64,000 nt of DNA from a virus, in the IMG/VR virus record IMGVR_UViG_3300020203_000009, positions 60,070 to 124,069 of that record. One strand, written 5' to 3'. The position numbers and the translations under genes are program-made. Positions 1 through 8,703 of this stretch are shown piece by piece (the stretch's first letter is position 1; every line of letters begins with the position of its first letter). The notes beneath the pieces are model-generated. The model searched no databases. It had not been told where the DNA came from and saw only the letters and a program-made list of their open reading frames with translations.

Positions 1-428
1 AACTGAATACGCCCATTGATTACGTTTTTCTCTTCGTCTAGCTCACGGCCTACTACGAAAGAACGCTCCTCAATTTCTCCACTTTCTGACCTAAGTAGAA
101 CTCCGTTTTCTTGAAGGAAGGAAACCTGTGCCTTAAGTTCGTTAATGCTTTCTTCCACTAGGAGATTGTCGATCATTTCACCCTTCATTTGTCCTTGCTC
201 ACCAGCTTGAATTGTTGCATTTAGACGCTTGGCCAACGCCCTAAGTGTCTGTTTTAGCTCGTAAGAAGACTGCCTTAGCTCTTCGATTTCTTTCTTAAGC
301 AAGTCAATGCTGTTGGCTAGAAATTTAGCGTTATGTGTTGACCTATCGTTAATCTGCAGCACAGCGTCTTCTAGACCTTCAATACGTTGGGCTGCGGTTA
401 GTTTCTTGGCATTCTTGTCGGTTGTCAT
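1..428 (-). CDS. Coiled-coil protein, 3' end outside window
   Basis: An open frame runs from an ATG at 428 down to the window edge (142 codons visible). The start follows AGGAGT at good spacing. The visible protein is charged and helical, with heptad-like stretches around residues 30-75 (many Leu, Glu, Lys) and again around 95-115. I see no catalytic motif. It starts 8 bases after the stop of the acidic protein at 436..1380, so the two are probably co-transcribed. Function unknown; a structural or scaffolding role is only a guess. Confidence 0.6.
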   Translation of the reverse strand, partial: MTTDKNAKKLTAAQRIEGLEDAVLQINDRSTHNAKFLANSIDLLKKEIEELRQSSYELKQTLRALAKRLNATIQAGEQGQMKGEMIDNLLVEESINELKAQVSFLQENGVLLRSESGEIEERSFVVGRELDEEKNVINGRIQ

Positions 429-435
429 GGGACTC

Positions 436-1380
436 CTATTTGGTTAACATTGTTGATAGAATATTACCTAAAGCTGTATTCGAGTTACTATCGCCTCTGG
501 ATTGCGTAGACGGGGCACCTGAAACCCCTGTATAGGGTTGAATAGGAACATACCCGGGAGGCCTTTTCTTATTATTCATGGATACAATATCGGCCGCAGA
601 TAGGTTCTTTTCCTGCTCTCTCTGTACTTCTCTACGTTTTTCTCGTTTAATATCTTCCTTGGCCAACTCAATCGCTTCATCATCTGAGATTTCATTAGAC
701 TTGAACTTACGCTTAATTCCATCTGTTTTTGGTGGTTTAGAGACTGGACTGCTTTTTACCTGTTTTTTCTCAAAAACTTTTTTATTTACCGGCTCTTTGC
801 TCTTAGAGGGCTTAAATGGCTGAAACTCTTCTTCTTCGTCTTCCTGATCAAGCGCCTGAAGTCCCTGTTCTTCTTCAAACTCCTGTTCCTCGTCTTCTTC
901 TGAAACCCTTAGCTGCTTAGTAGGTGCATTTAAAGATGCTCCCTTAGTTCCCTTAATAGACAGAGCTTTTAGGAATTCTACCTCTACATCATTGAATTGG
1001 GCTTCTACTGCTACTTTTTTAAGCGTTTCTGTCTTTTCTTTCTTAAGACCGAGTAGAATCTCAAGCCTTTGAACTATATAGCTTTTAAGCTCATTCTGAA
1101 CAGCCTGAATAGCCTTAGGATTAGCCTTAACCCCTTTAAACAGGTCATGCTTAATCAACATGTCATATAGCCTGGCTTGCTCTAGGCGAAGCATTGCGCT
1201 ATTAACTACGCTAGACTCACGGCTATCTAGGTCGTATACGGATTTCTTGCTAGAAGAAGGCTTATATACCTTTTCTTCCTCCTCAACCTCGTATTCATCT
1301 AGTTCGTCAAGAATCTTCTGAGCACTATCCTCAACCCCATCTTCTTCGTTTTCTTTATTCCAAAATGTTTTATTACTCAT
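436..1380 (-). CDS. Acidic hypothetical protein, 314 aa
   Basis: I do not recognise a family. The protein is highly acidic at the N terminus (runs of Glu/Asp at residues 10-40) and again in the middle (about 160-195). A basic Lys/Arg-rich stretch lies around 200-260 and the C-terminal tail is Ser/Thr/Asn-rich. It looks largely disordered with a central helical segment (about 60-135). The start has an AAGGGG ribosome site, and the promoter at 1396..1406 lies just upstream, so it may be the first gene of a transcript that includes the coiled-coil gene below it. Confidence 0.6.
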   Translation of the reverse strand: MSNKTFWNKENEEDGVEDSAQKILDELDEYEVEEEEKVYKPSSSKKSVYDLDSRESSVVNSAMLRLEQARLYDMLIKHDLFKGVKANPKAIQAVQNELKSYIVQRLEILLGLKKEKTETLKKVAVEAQFNDVEVEFLKALSIKGTKGASLNAPTKQLRVSEEDEEQEFEEEQGLQALDQEDEEEEFQPFKPSKSKEPVNKKVFEKKQVKSSPVSKPPKTDGIKRKFKSNEISDDEAIELAKEDIKREKRREVQREQEKNLSAADIVSMNNKKRPPGYVPIQPYTGVSGAPSTQSRGDSNSNTALGNILSTMLTK

Positions 1381-1395
1381 AAATGCCCCTTAAAA

Positions 1396-1406
1396 TATAA
1401 TACCAC
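1396..1406 (-). promoter_or_regulatory. Extended -10 promoter, GTGGTATTATA class
   Basis: On the minus strand this reads GTGGTATTATA, a TGnTATAAT-type extended -10 with no clear -35. It lies between the reductase stop and the start at 1380. The same 11-mer recurs upstream of several other genes in the window. The implied leader is short and carries AAGGGG. Confidence 0.6.
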
Positions 1407-1407
1407 G

Positions 1408-3321
1408 TTATTTAATCGGGCAAACACCAGATGCACACTCGTCTATTCCTGAGACATCTTCTTCTTTAAACGAGACATCTGAAATAGGAGTGATAGCCGC
1501 CGTTAGAGCATCAAACTGCTCTTTGGTGATCTCCTCTAGGGGAGCCTGTTGAAAACCATGGTCAGAATGAAGCAAAAACGATACTGACTTGATGTTTTCG
1601 TTGTAATTATCAGAAAGCCACTGCCTTATTTTGCCTAGTTCTTCTTTTTTGTAGTAGACAGTGACCGATACTGCGTTGTCAGACCACTCCGTTTGAAGGC
1701 GCTTGACTACTTCAAGCTGATCAATGGCGGTCATATCCTTTACCAATGTAGTTCCTTCAGGAAAAGAGCACGGGAAGGATACTATTTGTGTGTTTTTATC
1801 GTCAGTTCCGTCAAAATTCCTTTGAAATTCAATAGGATATCCGTTTTTTTTGCAGATTTCAATCAGAGGGCTATTGGAGGCAATACGAATACGACGCAAA
1901 TGGTATTGAGAAAAACCACCATGGGCACCTGGGGTAACTCCAGGAAGCAAACTCATAGAGCCGCTAGGCTTAATAGTTGATAGCTTAATTGACTCAGGAA
2001 AACCATGGGCTTTGCTGTATTCTTTGTCATACTGCCTGAGGGCCGGGTAAAGCTGTTTAAGCCACAGCTTTTTTTCTTCAGGACATTGTAGATAGCCAGT
2101 TACACCGATACCCATGCGCATGTTTTTATGAACAATCTCTTCCGTCTCTTTTAGATGGCAGGGAAGACGTAGGGAGTGTTTATTGATGCGATACAGAAGT
2201 TTTGTTACTTTTTCAAGCTCTTCATAAGATTCTATGTTTGGCAAGAAAATTTCAGCCAAGCAGCAAGTCTCTTTATCGACTAAGCTTTGTTCGCCACAGG
2301 GATTGAAACCGGCTACTTCGTAGTCTGTGTATTGAATTTCATTAACCCTGCCCATACGACGAGCGTTGTTTAGATTGATAAGCCCATAAGGCTCTCCATT
2401 CCCCTGATATCCTTCCCAAAAATAATCTGGAAGCCTTGAAAAGTCGTTGCAAACAACAGAGTTATTAGACATAGCACGCCAAGACGGTATATTCCCCAAG
2501 TCCCATCGTTTAGCGTTTAGAAACTGAAGGTCGTCCATGTCTCCTATGGCTATTTGAGCACTGCGCCTTACGTTTCCGGCCACCACTATAAAGCCAATGA
2601 TATTCATAATATCCAGGCAGTCAATTGGACGTAGTTTTTTACCAGCGCGGGTATTCAGAACCTTGCTAATTTCGTTCATTCCCCAACAAAGCTCTTCAGG
2701 ACCGGCGGCAGTACCGCCAAACCCCTTAATTGGAGTACCTTTGCCTCTAATACAAATAGTAGAATAGCTAAACCCTTTTCCTGTAACAAAGTGAGACTCT
2801 AAAACCCTTTGTAAGAGATCAACCCATCCTTGGCGACTATCTGGAACGATAAGATCGGCGTCCTTAGTGTCTTGGCGAATTATCTTAGCCTTTTTAGGCT
2901 TGGGGATTTCGTAAACATACTCTTTTTGAATGTTATAGCCCACTCCAGAGCCTAGCATTAGTGCATCCATAGTCCAGGTAAATGGTCGAATAGGCTCGTT
3001 TACAATAACAAAAGCACAGTTTTGTAGGCTTAGAAGACCTAGCTTGTCTACGGTTTTAGTTCCAAGCTGCCACAAAAATCTACCGGCAACGGTTCCCTTC
3101 AGGGTAAGCATAGTGTTTCGTAGATCTTCCTCTTCTTGTTCGGTAAACCCTACCTTAAGTTGTTTGTTGCAGGCTTTAACAACACGATCCACTGTTTCTG
3201 GAAACTCTTCAGTGCGTGAATTAGCGTCAGTTTCACTAATACGACGTGCATAGGTGCGTTTATAGACGATATATCCGACAGTTCCCCATGGAGTTTTGAT
3301 GCCAGACTTAGTATTATCCAT
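1408..3321 (-). CDS. nrdJ: Adenosylcobalamin-dependent ribonucleotide reductase (class II)
   Basis: It would reduce ribonucleotides to deoxyribonucleotides for phage DNA synthesis, using coenzyme B12 to form the thiyl radical. The layout matches the monomeric class II enzyme of the Lactobacillus leichmannii type, though at 637 residues it is shorter than the usual ~740. Visible landmarks are the redox cysteine in SLQNCAFV, the active-site stretch NPCGEQS (radical Cys and Glu), the TIKPSGSMS phosphate-binding loop and the C-terminal relay pair in CASGVCPIK (CxxxxC). The start codon overlaps the HNH gene's stop by one base (TAATG), which implies translational coupling. Confidence 0.9.
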   Translation of the reverse strand: MDNTKSGIKTPWGTVGYIVYKRTYARRISETDANSRTEEFPETVDRVVKACNKQLKVGFTEQEEEDLRNTMLTLKGTVAGRFLWQLGTKTVDKLGLLSLQNCAFVIVNEPIRPFTWTMDALMLGSGVGYNIQKEYVYEIPKPKKAKIIRQDTKDADLIVPDSRQGWVDLLQRVLESHFVTGKGFSYSTICIRGKGTPIKGFGGTAAGPEELCWGMNEISKVLNTRAGKKLRPIDCLDIMNIIGFIVVAGNVRRSAQIAIGDMDDLQFLNAKRWDLGNIPSWRAMSNNSVVCNDFSRLPDYFWEGYQGNGEPYGLINLNNARRMGRVNEIQYTDYEVAGFNPCGEQSLVDKETCCLAEIFLPNIESYEELEKVTKLLYRINKHSLRLPCHLKETEEIVHKNMRMGIGVTGYLQCPEEKKLWLKQLYPALRQYDKEYSKAHGFPESIKLSTIKPSGSMSLLPGVTPGAHGGFSQYHLRRIRIASNSPLIEICKKNGYPIEFQRNFDGTDDKNTQIVSFPCSFPEGTTLVKDMTAIDQLEVVKRLQTEWSDNAVSVTVYYKKEELGKIRQWLSDNYNENIKSVSFLLHSDHGFQQAPLEEITKEQFDALTAAITPISDVSFKEEDVSGIDECASGVCPIK

Positions 3322-3992
3322 TATCTTTTACCTTTCTTTAATAGTTTTAATAGTTTTAACGACTTACGTTCTTCTTTAGCTGCTTCTTCAATTCTTTTCT
3401 GTTCTAAATACTTAGTATACTCTTTTTCAAACATTGCATTATGTTTATTAATAAAATCAATATCAGAAGGGTCAACAACGTCGTATTCTGATTTATCTAA
3501 TACAAAATCCCAGCACTCTACGTTATTTTTTTCAGCCAATTCCTTCCATTTTGCTCTAATAAACTTTTCTTGATTAGATTTTTTACCGTGGCAGCTTGCC
3601 TTACCCTTCTCTAAAAGCTTCTTAGGAGTTGAACAAAGCACCTGTAGGTTGTTTAACCTGCAGAAAATACGTCTAGCCTTACAGTCTAAAGACATGTCAG
3701 AGTCCCTCATCCAGGTCGGACAAACGGGGTTTTTGTGGTCTACCTGTACATTTTTTTGACTAAATAACTCACCGCAGTCTGCGCACTTATATCTGACCTG
3801 GTTTTTCTTACCTGTGGAGCCGTCTTTAAGAGTCTTTGGAGGAAGTTCTACCCTACCATCCTGGATGCATTTTTTAAAATCGGGATGAAGCCTATAGCAC
3901 CTACGCAAAGCACCTGTCCATCGCCCCTTTTCCTCTACCCACCGGCCGTTTTCATCATAAAGCGGTGCTTCCTTCTTCTTACTCTTGCCCAT
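3321..3992 (-). CDS. HNH endonuclease-like protein
   Basis: A nuclease-type zinc module is visible: CADCG, then VDHKNPV (the first His), NNLQVLC (the Asn) and CHGKK (the last His), in the order expected for an HNH nuclease with structural Cys pairs. The flanks are Lys-rich and basic. A frame opens upstream at 4025, but the ATG at 3992 (MGKSKKK) has an AGGG at suitable distance and a smaller overlap with the upstream gene, so I prefer it. It could be a free-standing homing-type nuclease or a phage DNA-processing enzyme; the sequence does not decide. Confidence 0.7.
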   Translation of the reverse strand: MGKSKKKEAPLYDENGRWVEEKGRWTGALRRCYRLHPDFKKCIQDGRVELPPKTLKDGSTGKKNQVRYKCADCGELFSQKNVQVDHKNPVCPTWMRDSDMSLDCKARRIFCRLNNLQVLCSTPKKLLEKGKASCHGKKSNQEKFIRAKWKELAEKNNVECWDFVLDKSEYDVVDPSDIDFINKHNAMFEKEYTKYLEQKRIEEAAKEERKSLKLLKLLKKGKR

Positions 3993-4482
3993 CTCTATAC
4001 CCTGGCTCAAATCCTTCTTTTTCATTGATTAGGATATTCAAATAGGCAATTTTCAGGTTAAGTACGTTTTTAGCTTCAGTAAAGGGGCCCTTTAGGAGCT
4101 TAACCTCATCAGAGGCGTCTTTTACGGATTGATTGTCACTCATTCTGATTTTTTGATCTTCAGAGGCCAATGTATTAGTTACCATGTGGTTTTCAAGGTC
4201 CTCAGTACAAACACCGTCGTCTACGAATCTTTTAAGCTGTTTAATTTTATCCTTATGCTCTTTAATCTTATCTGTGAAGGGCTTTTTAGCCCCCTTAAGC
4301 CTAATCTCTGCGTCTTCGATTTCCCTACATGTCTTAACACTTGCTAGTGTTTCTTGGAGGTATTTTGAGTACATTAGAACGTTTTTACGTAGATCAGCAA
4401 CACTCAGTCCTTGAACTGAATCGTAAAAAACTGTATGTTTTTCCTGAATAGTATCCTTAATTTTACCTACTTTTTCTGACAT
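3979..4482 (-). CDS. Helical hypothetical protein, 167 aa
   Basis: No family recognised. The protein is Lys/Glu-rich and mostly helical, with an internal near-repeat: KGAKKPFTDK around residue 64 and LLKGPFTEAK around residue 130 both end similar helices, suggesting two related helical hairpins. The start has a strong GAGGGGAG ribosome site. It overlaps the start of the HNH gene by 14 bases and follows a tiny membrane-peptide gene. Confidence 0.55.
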   Translation of the reverse strand: MSEKVGKIKDTIQEKHTVFYDSVQGLSVADLRKNVLMYSKYLQETLASVKTCREIEDAEIRLKGAKKPFTDKIKEHKDKIKQLKRFVDDGVCTEDLENHMVTNTLASEDQKIRMSDNQSVKDASDEVKLLKGPFTEAKNVLNLKIAYLNILINEKEGFEPGYRDGQE

Positions 4483-4494
4483 GGCTACTCCCCT

Positions 4495-4587
4495 CTATCG
4501 TTGTAAAAAATATAGAACTGCTAACAATGCTGTTAAAATAATTAAAATAGTATCAGTAGTAGTGTGATTTAAAAAGTATCCGATCAC
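4495..4587 (-). CDS. 30-residue single-pass membrane peptide
   Basis: A short frame starts with GTG at 4587, and this GTG overlaps the TGA of the upstream gene (GTGA), a classic coupling junction. The product begins with a short polar part and then has about 17 hydrophobic residues (TILIILTALLAVLYFL) before ending in QR. This is one transmembrane helix. Tiny phage membrane peptides often affect lysis timing or host membrane functions, but nothing here shows which. Its existence rests on the coupling and hydrophobicity only. Confidence 0.45.
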   Translation of the reverse strand: MIGYFLNHTTTDTILIILTALLAVLYFLQR

Positions 4588-4931
4588 GAATCTTCTCGGA
4601 AATCAAAACGAGGTAGTTTTTTAAAACACTCTTTATGGTTTAAATGCCTTACGGTTTCTTCAATTACACATAGATTGGCCTGTTCGTTCTGATTAACCCT
4701 CTTTCTTTTGTCTCCTAAAAACATAGGGAAAGACTTGTTAGAAAAAAGTGTTTTTGCACAATTCACTATAGATTGTAAGTCATACCAATCCATCATGTAG
4801 TCTGACTGGCTAATATGAGCGTATTTGTCTATAAGGTTTTTAAGAGTTTTTTGCTTATCGTTTGTATTTTGATTCTCAATTTGTTTAAAAAAATTGATAA
4901 TATCGGTGTCAATTTCATCTTTTACGCCCAT
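4584..4931 (-). CDS. Hypothetical protein, 115 aa
   Basis: No family recognised. It is a small, mixed-charge, probably helical soluble protein with an acidic N terminus (DEIDTDIINFF) and a basic middle (GDKRKR). The start follows GGAGAG and lies just downstream of the 4947..4957 promoter, so it appears to be the first gene of a transcript running into the membrane peptide, the 167-residue protein, HNH and nrdJ. Confidence 0.55.
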   Translation of the reverse strand: MGVKDEIDTDIINFFKQIENQNTNDKQKTLKNLIDKYAHISQSDYMMDWYDLQSIVNCAKTLFSNKSFPMFLGDKRKRVNQNEQANLCVIEETVRHLNHKECFKKLPRFDFREDS

Positions 4932-4946
4932 TTTCTCTCCATATAG

Positions 4947-4957
4947 TATAATACCAC
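4947..4957 (-). promoter_or_regulatory. Extended -10 promoter, GTGGTATTATA class
   Basis: Reads GTGGTATTATA on the minus strand, directly after the stop of the Rad50-like gene and before the start at 4931. The leader after it contains a GGAGAG ribosome site. No recognisable -35. Confidence 0.6.
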
Positions 4958-4958
4958 G

Positions 4959-7010
4959 CTATAAGACTACAGACTCTTCTCCAGTGCGCTCTACGATAAT
5001 TTTTTCTGTGATCATTTCGTTTATAATAGGATTATGGTCTACTATTATTATTCTCTTGTTAGAATCGATCTGCTTCAAAATCTCAAGACACTGGGTGATG
5101 CAAACCTCTTCAAGTCCATTAAAAGGCTCGTCCATGATGAAGAAGTCAACACCCTTACCAGTCTTGTCTTCAATCATGTCTATAACGGAAAGGTCTACGG
5201 CCATGTCTAGGGCTGTTCTTTCACCGCCTGAAAGTGTCTTGATGTTGATATCAGCGTAACCGTCTAGATTTACTATAGCGTTTACCTCATCTTTGATGCT
5301 TCCGCTTTGATTTTCACGACATCCTTCAAAGAATATTGTAGCGTTATGCATGTTTGGGATAGAGGAAAGCATATCAGTAGCGCGGGAGCCGATATAATCT
5401 AGCGTGTCCTGGAAAATCTGAAGGGTGTAGGATTTGATTAGTCTTTTAGATTCTTCAGCAATTGCTTGAGACTTTACACTGTTTTCTAAACTAGTGTTTA
5501 GACTGTCAAGTTCAGACTGTTTGGTGTTGATAAGAGCATTCAGGCTATCAATACGTGTCTTATAAGACTTTAGGCTTAATGCATAGGCGGCCATTTGCTG
5601 TTTATTTGCCAAAAAATTAGACCTAGTCTCTACAAGACTGACATTTAGGCTGTTTAGTTTATCGGAGTAGGTGCGCTGGATAGAGTTAATACACTCATCG
5701 TACTGGTTTAATTCTTTAAGATAGTTGTTTTCCAACTCTACCGCCATGTTTCTATACAGGGCGTTTTTTTGAGCTATTTCTTGATTTATCAGTTCTATCT
5801 GTTTATCGAAAACTTCTAGTGACGAATTTTGCTCTATACTTAACAAGGAGGACTTGTGCTCTTCCAGAGATGCTTTTAATAGCTCTTCTCCGTCTATGAT
5901 TGCTTTGTTTTCAATAACTTCAGTCTTTAATGATGAAATAGCAGCGTTAATATGCTCTATTTTGGCCTGTCCAGTCACCCAGGACTGGTTACAGGTGGGG
6001 CACAGTCCTGACTCAATCTGAGTCCTTTCTGACATAAGAAGTTTTATTTTACTAACCCGCCCTGTCATTTCTGATCTTGCGTAAGACACCTTCCCTATGT
6101 CTTGTCTTGTCTTGTCTATTTTAGATTGAATTTCTTTTCTTGAAAGATTTAGAGAGGCTATGGCATTGTTTTTACTCTGTTTAATTACCTCAAGCTTTAA
6201 AGAAGACTCCGCATCTTTCTCTTGGGCTTCAACCTTCTGCCTTAGTGGTTTAACAATAGAACCAACCTTGCTGTTTTTTTCAAGATTTACACCACGAATA
6301 TCAGATTCAAGATTAGATATTTGGACTTCCATAGCATCAATATCGGACTGGTTAAAGTCAAATGGAACTTCGAATGAGGGGTCTTGCTCCACATTCTTCA
6401 TTGTTTTAAGGTCTTCCAGGTGTTTAGATGTGGAAACAACAAGCGGGGCTGCTGCGGAAACCCTTGAATTCAAAAGTTTTAAGTTGTCGTCAATTTTAGA
6501 AACGTCACTGATTAGCGATTCTAGATTGAGAGCTTTCATTAGAAACTCATAGCTTTCTTTAGCCGTCAGGTTTAGGAAAAACCCAGGATCTTTCTGCTTT
6601 TTGTGGATGGTCTTTTTAAATAGTTTGGTGGGAATGCCGATAATCTGCTCTAGCCTTTCTTCAGCTAGTTTAATGTTGCCAGAAATCTCTTCATCGCCGT
6701 GTTTTAGATAGAAACCGTCTTTTTTAGAGCGTTTTAGCACCAAAACAGTCCCATCTACGTCAAACTCACCTTCAACATATATGCTGTTCTTAGTAAGTCT
6801 TGACTGCAGGGCGGTAGTTGGAGTATCATTAATGCCCAATAGATAATCAATAGCGTTAAAAATAGTTGATTTAGATGCTCCAGAAGAGCCGCCGGTATTG
6901 TTGTTGACGCCTTTTATCTGAATTAGATTTCCAAATCCGGTAAAATCAATAGTTTGTTCGGTAACAAACCTGCCTATATTACAGAACGTAATATTTTTAA
7001 ACCTTAGCAT
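4959..7010 (-). CDS. Rad50/SbcC-like recombination nuclease ATPase (T4 gp46-like)
   Basis: This is the ATPase subunit of an Mre11-Rad50-type complex that processes DNA ends for recombination-dependent replication. Walker A is at about residues 41-49 (GSSGASKST). Long coiled-coil arms flank a zinc hook, CPTCNQSW, near residue 340. The ABC signature TLSGGERTALD and the Walker B region FFIMDEPFNGLEE lie near residues 595-640. The length (683) suits phage gp46 homologues. The Mre11-like partner is at 10041..11033. It follows the Cys-rich gene at 7011..7253 with no gap, in one operon. Confidence 0.9.
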   Translation of the reverse strand: MLRFKNITFCNIGRFVTEQTIDFTGFGNLIQIKGVNNNTGGSSGASKSTIFNAIDYLLGINDTPTTALQSRLTKNSIYVEGEFDVDGTVLVLKRSKKDGFYLKHGDEEISGNIKLAEERLEQIIGIPTKLFKKTIHKKQKDPGFFLNLTAKESYEFLMKALNLESLISDVSKIDDNLKLLNSRVSAAAPLVVSTSKHLEDLKTMKNVEQDPSFEVPFDFNQSDIDAMEVQISNLESDIRGVNLEKNSKVGSIVKPLRQKVEAQEKDAESSLKLEVIKQSKNNAIASLNLSRKEIQSKIDKTRQDIGKVSYARSEMTGRVSKIKLLMSERTQIESGLCPTCNQSWVTGQAKIEHINAAISSLKTEVIENKAIIDGEELLKASLEEHKSSLLSIEQNSSLEVFDKQIELINQEIAQKNALYRNMAVELENNYLKELNQYDECINSIQRTYSDKLNSLNVSLVETRSNFLANKQQMAAYALSLKSYKTRIDSLNALINTKQSELDSLNTSLENSVKSQAIAEESKRLIKSYTLQIFQDTLDYIGSRATDMLSSIPNMHNATIFFEGCRENQSGSIKDEVNAIVNLDGYADINIKTLSGGERTALDMAVDLSVIDMIEDKTGKGVDFFIMDEPFNGLEEVCITQCLEILKQIDSNKRIIIVDHNPIINEMITEKIIVERTGEESVVL

Positions 7011-7253
7011 TTAGCGATTCCCTTTATTCCGCTCTTTCTCCAGAACGTGGCTTGATATTTCAACTTTCCTAGACATAAGGCCGTTATCTATAATCTGAGT
7101 AGATTTGGTACTAGGAGCGCCTAGCTGTCGCTCTAGTTTGCCGATTGAGCACTGGCCGCAGTCAATATAAGGAACGATATCCTTAGAGGTTTTGAAGTAT
7201 TTTTCTATACAGTTATCACAGTCGCTATTGTTACAAGAGTATTTAATCATCAT
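7011..7253 (-). CDS. Small Cys-rich zinc-ribbon-like protein, 80 aa
   Basis: The N-terminal 36 residues carry Cys pairs in CNNSDCDNC and CGQC, the spacing of a zinc ribbon as in FmdB-type small regulators. The rest is polar. It is the first gene after the terminator at 7281..7311 and the promoter at 7270..7279, and its stop abuts the Rad50-like gene. It could be a regulatory or nucleic-acid-binding protein; function not shown. Confidence 0.55.
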   Translation of the reverse strand: MMIKYSCNNSDCDNCIEKYFKTSKDIVPYIDCGQCSIGKLERQLGAPSTKSTQIIDNGLMSRKVEISSHVLEKERNKGNR

Positions 7254-7269
7254 ATATCACCTCTAGATT

Positions 7270-7279
7270 ATTATACCAC
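7270..7279 (-). promoter_or_regulatory. Extended -10 promoter (TGGTATAAT)
   Basis: Minus strand reads GTGGTATAAT, a perfect TGnTATAAT extended -10. It sits immediately after the terminator of the ClpP-like gene and about 20 bases before the start at 7253, so it restarts transcription for the Rad50 operon. Confidence 0.7.
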
Positions 7280-7280
7280 A

Positions 7281-7311
7281 AAAATAAAAAGCCCGACAGA
7301 AAGTCGGGCTT
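7281..7311 (-). terminator. Rho-independent terminator
   Basis: A 9-bp perfect stem (AAGCCCGAC / GTCGGGCTT, 7289..7311) with a 5-base loop is followed on the minus strand by a U-rich run (TTTTTATTTTT). It lies 28 bases after the stop of the ClpP-like gene and ends that transcript. Confidence 0.9.
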
Positions 7312-7338
7312 AAAAAGATAATTCTTTTTATTGATTTA

Positions 7339-8370
7339 TCAGTATGACTTAACAATCCTGTCGGAAATATTTTTACTGCGATCTTCTTTAAGTTTTTGAG
7401 TCTGTTCTTTGATTTTAGAAAGGGTAACCTCTGTATCTAGCATACAGTTTACGCTATTGTCACCCTCAGAAGCATTGATGGGTGATTGATTACCACCAGT
7501 AGTGCTGGTAGTTTGACCATATCCATAATATGACGAGTCGCCAGTCTTCTCCAAGTGATTATCGTAACACTTTTGTCCGAACTGTCCGCCACTGGAAAGG
7601 AACTTTACCAACGAGACTTCTCCTCTGGTGGTTGATACATTTGCCTGAACACCTAGTACATTTGTATTAGTGGGGCATTTAGAGAGAAGGATATCAAAAG
7701 ACATACCGAAAAACTTAACGGTAATGCCCCTTTTTCCTTGCAAAGTAGCATCACATTTTACGGTTACAACTGCGTCAGCATAACCCTGAGCCACAGCCTG
7801 TTTGCCCAAAAGCCACATTTCGTTTTCATAATGAGCGCGATATGTTTTAAGTGTCTGTTTACCACCAGTACGTTTAACGGTCTGATCATCCATCTCTTTA
7901 ATAATGGATAGCCACAAAGAGTAACGGGCATCCAACTGACTTTGGCCGTCTGAAAACTCACCAGTAAATCCTCCACGAGCCTTGTGTGACATAAGTACCC
8001 CATTCTCTAGGATATATCGCTCACCTAGCTGTTGTACGGTTTGGAAACCCATACTAGCAGCGAACAATGTAATCGTGTGTACTGGGCGATTAAGGCCTTT
8101 TAGGGCTTCGTAAAGCTCTAGTCCGTCTTGGATACTTCCACCAGGAGTGTATAGGAACAAATATAGAGGCTGTTTGCTCTCTAGTTTAGAGTCGAGTTGA
8201 CGAGCACTTTCAATTAGGGCTGAAACACTAGCTCCGTCGAATTCCTGATCCAGAACTAGAGTGTTCTCTTCAGAGAGTACAATCTGACGTGGCTTGGTTT
8301 CTTCCTTAGCACTAACGAGGTTTGCTAGCATCAAAGCAGATAGCAGAGCCAGCAGAATGAACGTTTTCAT
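7339..8370 (-). CDS. Secreted ClpP-like serine protease
   Basis: A signal peptide (residues 1-21, MKTFILLALLSALMLANLVSA) precedes a ClpP/crotonase-type fold. YTPGGS at about 74-79 forms the oxyanion loop, the nucleophile is Ser106 in AASMG, and His129 is in LMSHK, spaced like ClpP's Ser/His. The acidic third residue is not obvious: the aligned position near 180 looks like His. A C-terminal extension of about 140 residues is Ser/Gly/Thr-rich with several Cys, unlike cytoplasmic ClpP. Export would place it in the periplasm. It has its own promoter (8411..8421) and terminator, so it is a single-gene unit. Confidence 0.75.
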   Translation of the reverse strand: MKTFILLALLSALMLANLVSAKEETKPRQIVLSEENTLVLDQEFDGASVSALIESARQLDSKLESKQPLYLFLYTPGGSIQDGLELYEALKGLNRPVHTITLFAASMGFQTVQQLGERYILENGVLMSHKARGGFTGEFSDGQSQLDARYSLWLSIIKEMDDQTVKRTGGKQTLKTYRAHYENEMWLLGKQAVAQGYADAVVTVKCDATLQGKRGITVKFFGMSFDILLSKCPTNTNVLGVQANVSTTRGEVSLVKFLSSGGQFGQKCYDNHLEKTGDSSYYGYGQTTSTTGGNQSPINASEGDNSVNCMLDTEVTLSKIKEQTQKLKEDRSKNISDRIVKSY

Positions 8371-8409
8371 GAATCTCCCTTATATAGACCCGAAATAGAT
8401 CTATTTTAA

Positions 8410-8703
8410 TTATAATACCACGGTATTTTTGCATATCATTGAGTAAATAACCTTATTTCCATCTTTATCTCGAATAATAACGTAATCATCAACCAGGTTG
8501 AAGTTGTTTAGGTCTTTTATAAAGAAATCATAGTTGAGATTAGAGCTTGCCTTGGAAGAAACTAAATTTTTATAAAAAATGCTGACGTTAAATCTTTCGA
8601 TCTTATCTACATTATATGCACATTTTATGTCTTTCTTAGGCAATACGGCAAATACTTTTTCTGTTAGAATAATCATAAAAAGCAACAAGATAATCTTTTT
8701 CAT
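8410..8703 (-). CDS. Small exported hypothetical protein
   Basis: The ATG at 8703 (MKKIILLL) follows GGGAG and overlaps the upstream stop (TAATG), so I use it rather than the in-frame TTG 12 bases upstream. Residues 1-19 form a signal peptide ending near VFA. The mature part is about 78 residues with Cys in KCAY and ICKN that could pair in the periplasm. No family recognised. Its last bases overlap the promoter of the ClpP-like gene. Confidence 0.55.
   Translation of the reverse strand: MKKIILLLFMIILTEKVFAVLPKKDIKCAYNVDKIERFNVSIFYKNLVSSKASSNLNYDFFIKDLNNFNLVDDYVIIRDKDGNKVIYSMICKNTVVL
8411..8421 (-). promoter_or_regulatory. Extended -10 promoter, GTGGTATTATA class
   Basis: Minus strand GTGGTATTATA overlapping the stop codon of the small exported gene, 40 bases upstream of the ClpP-like start at 8370. 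Confidence 0.6.
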
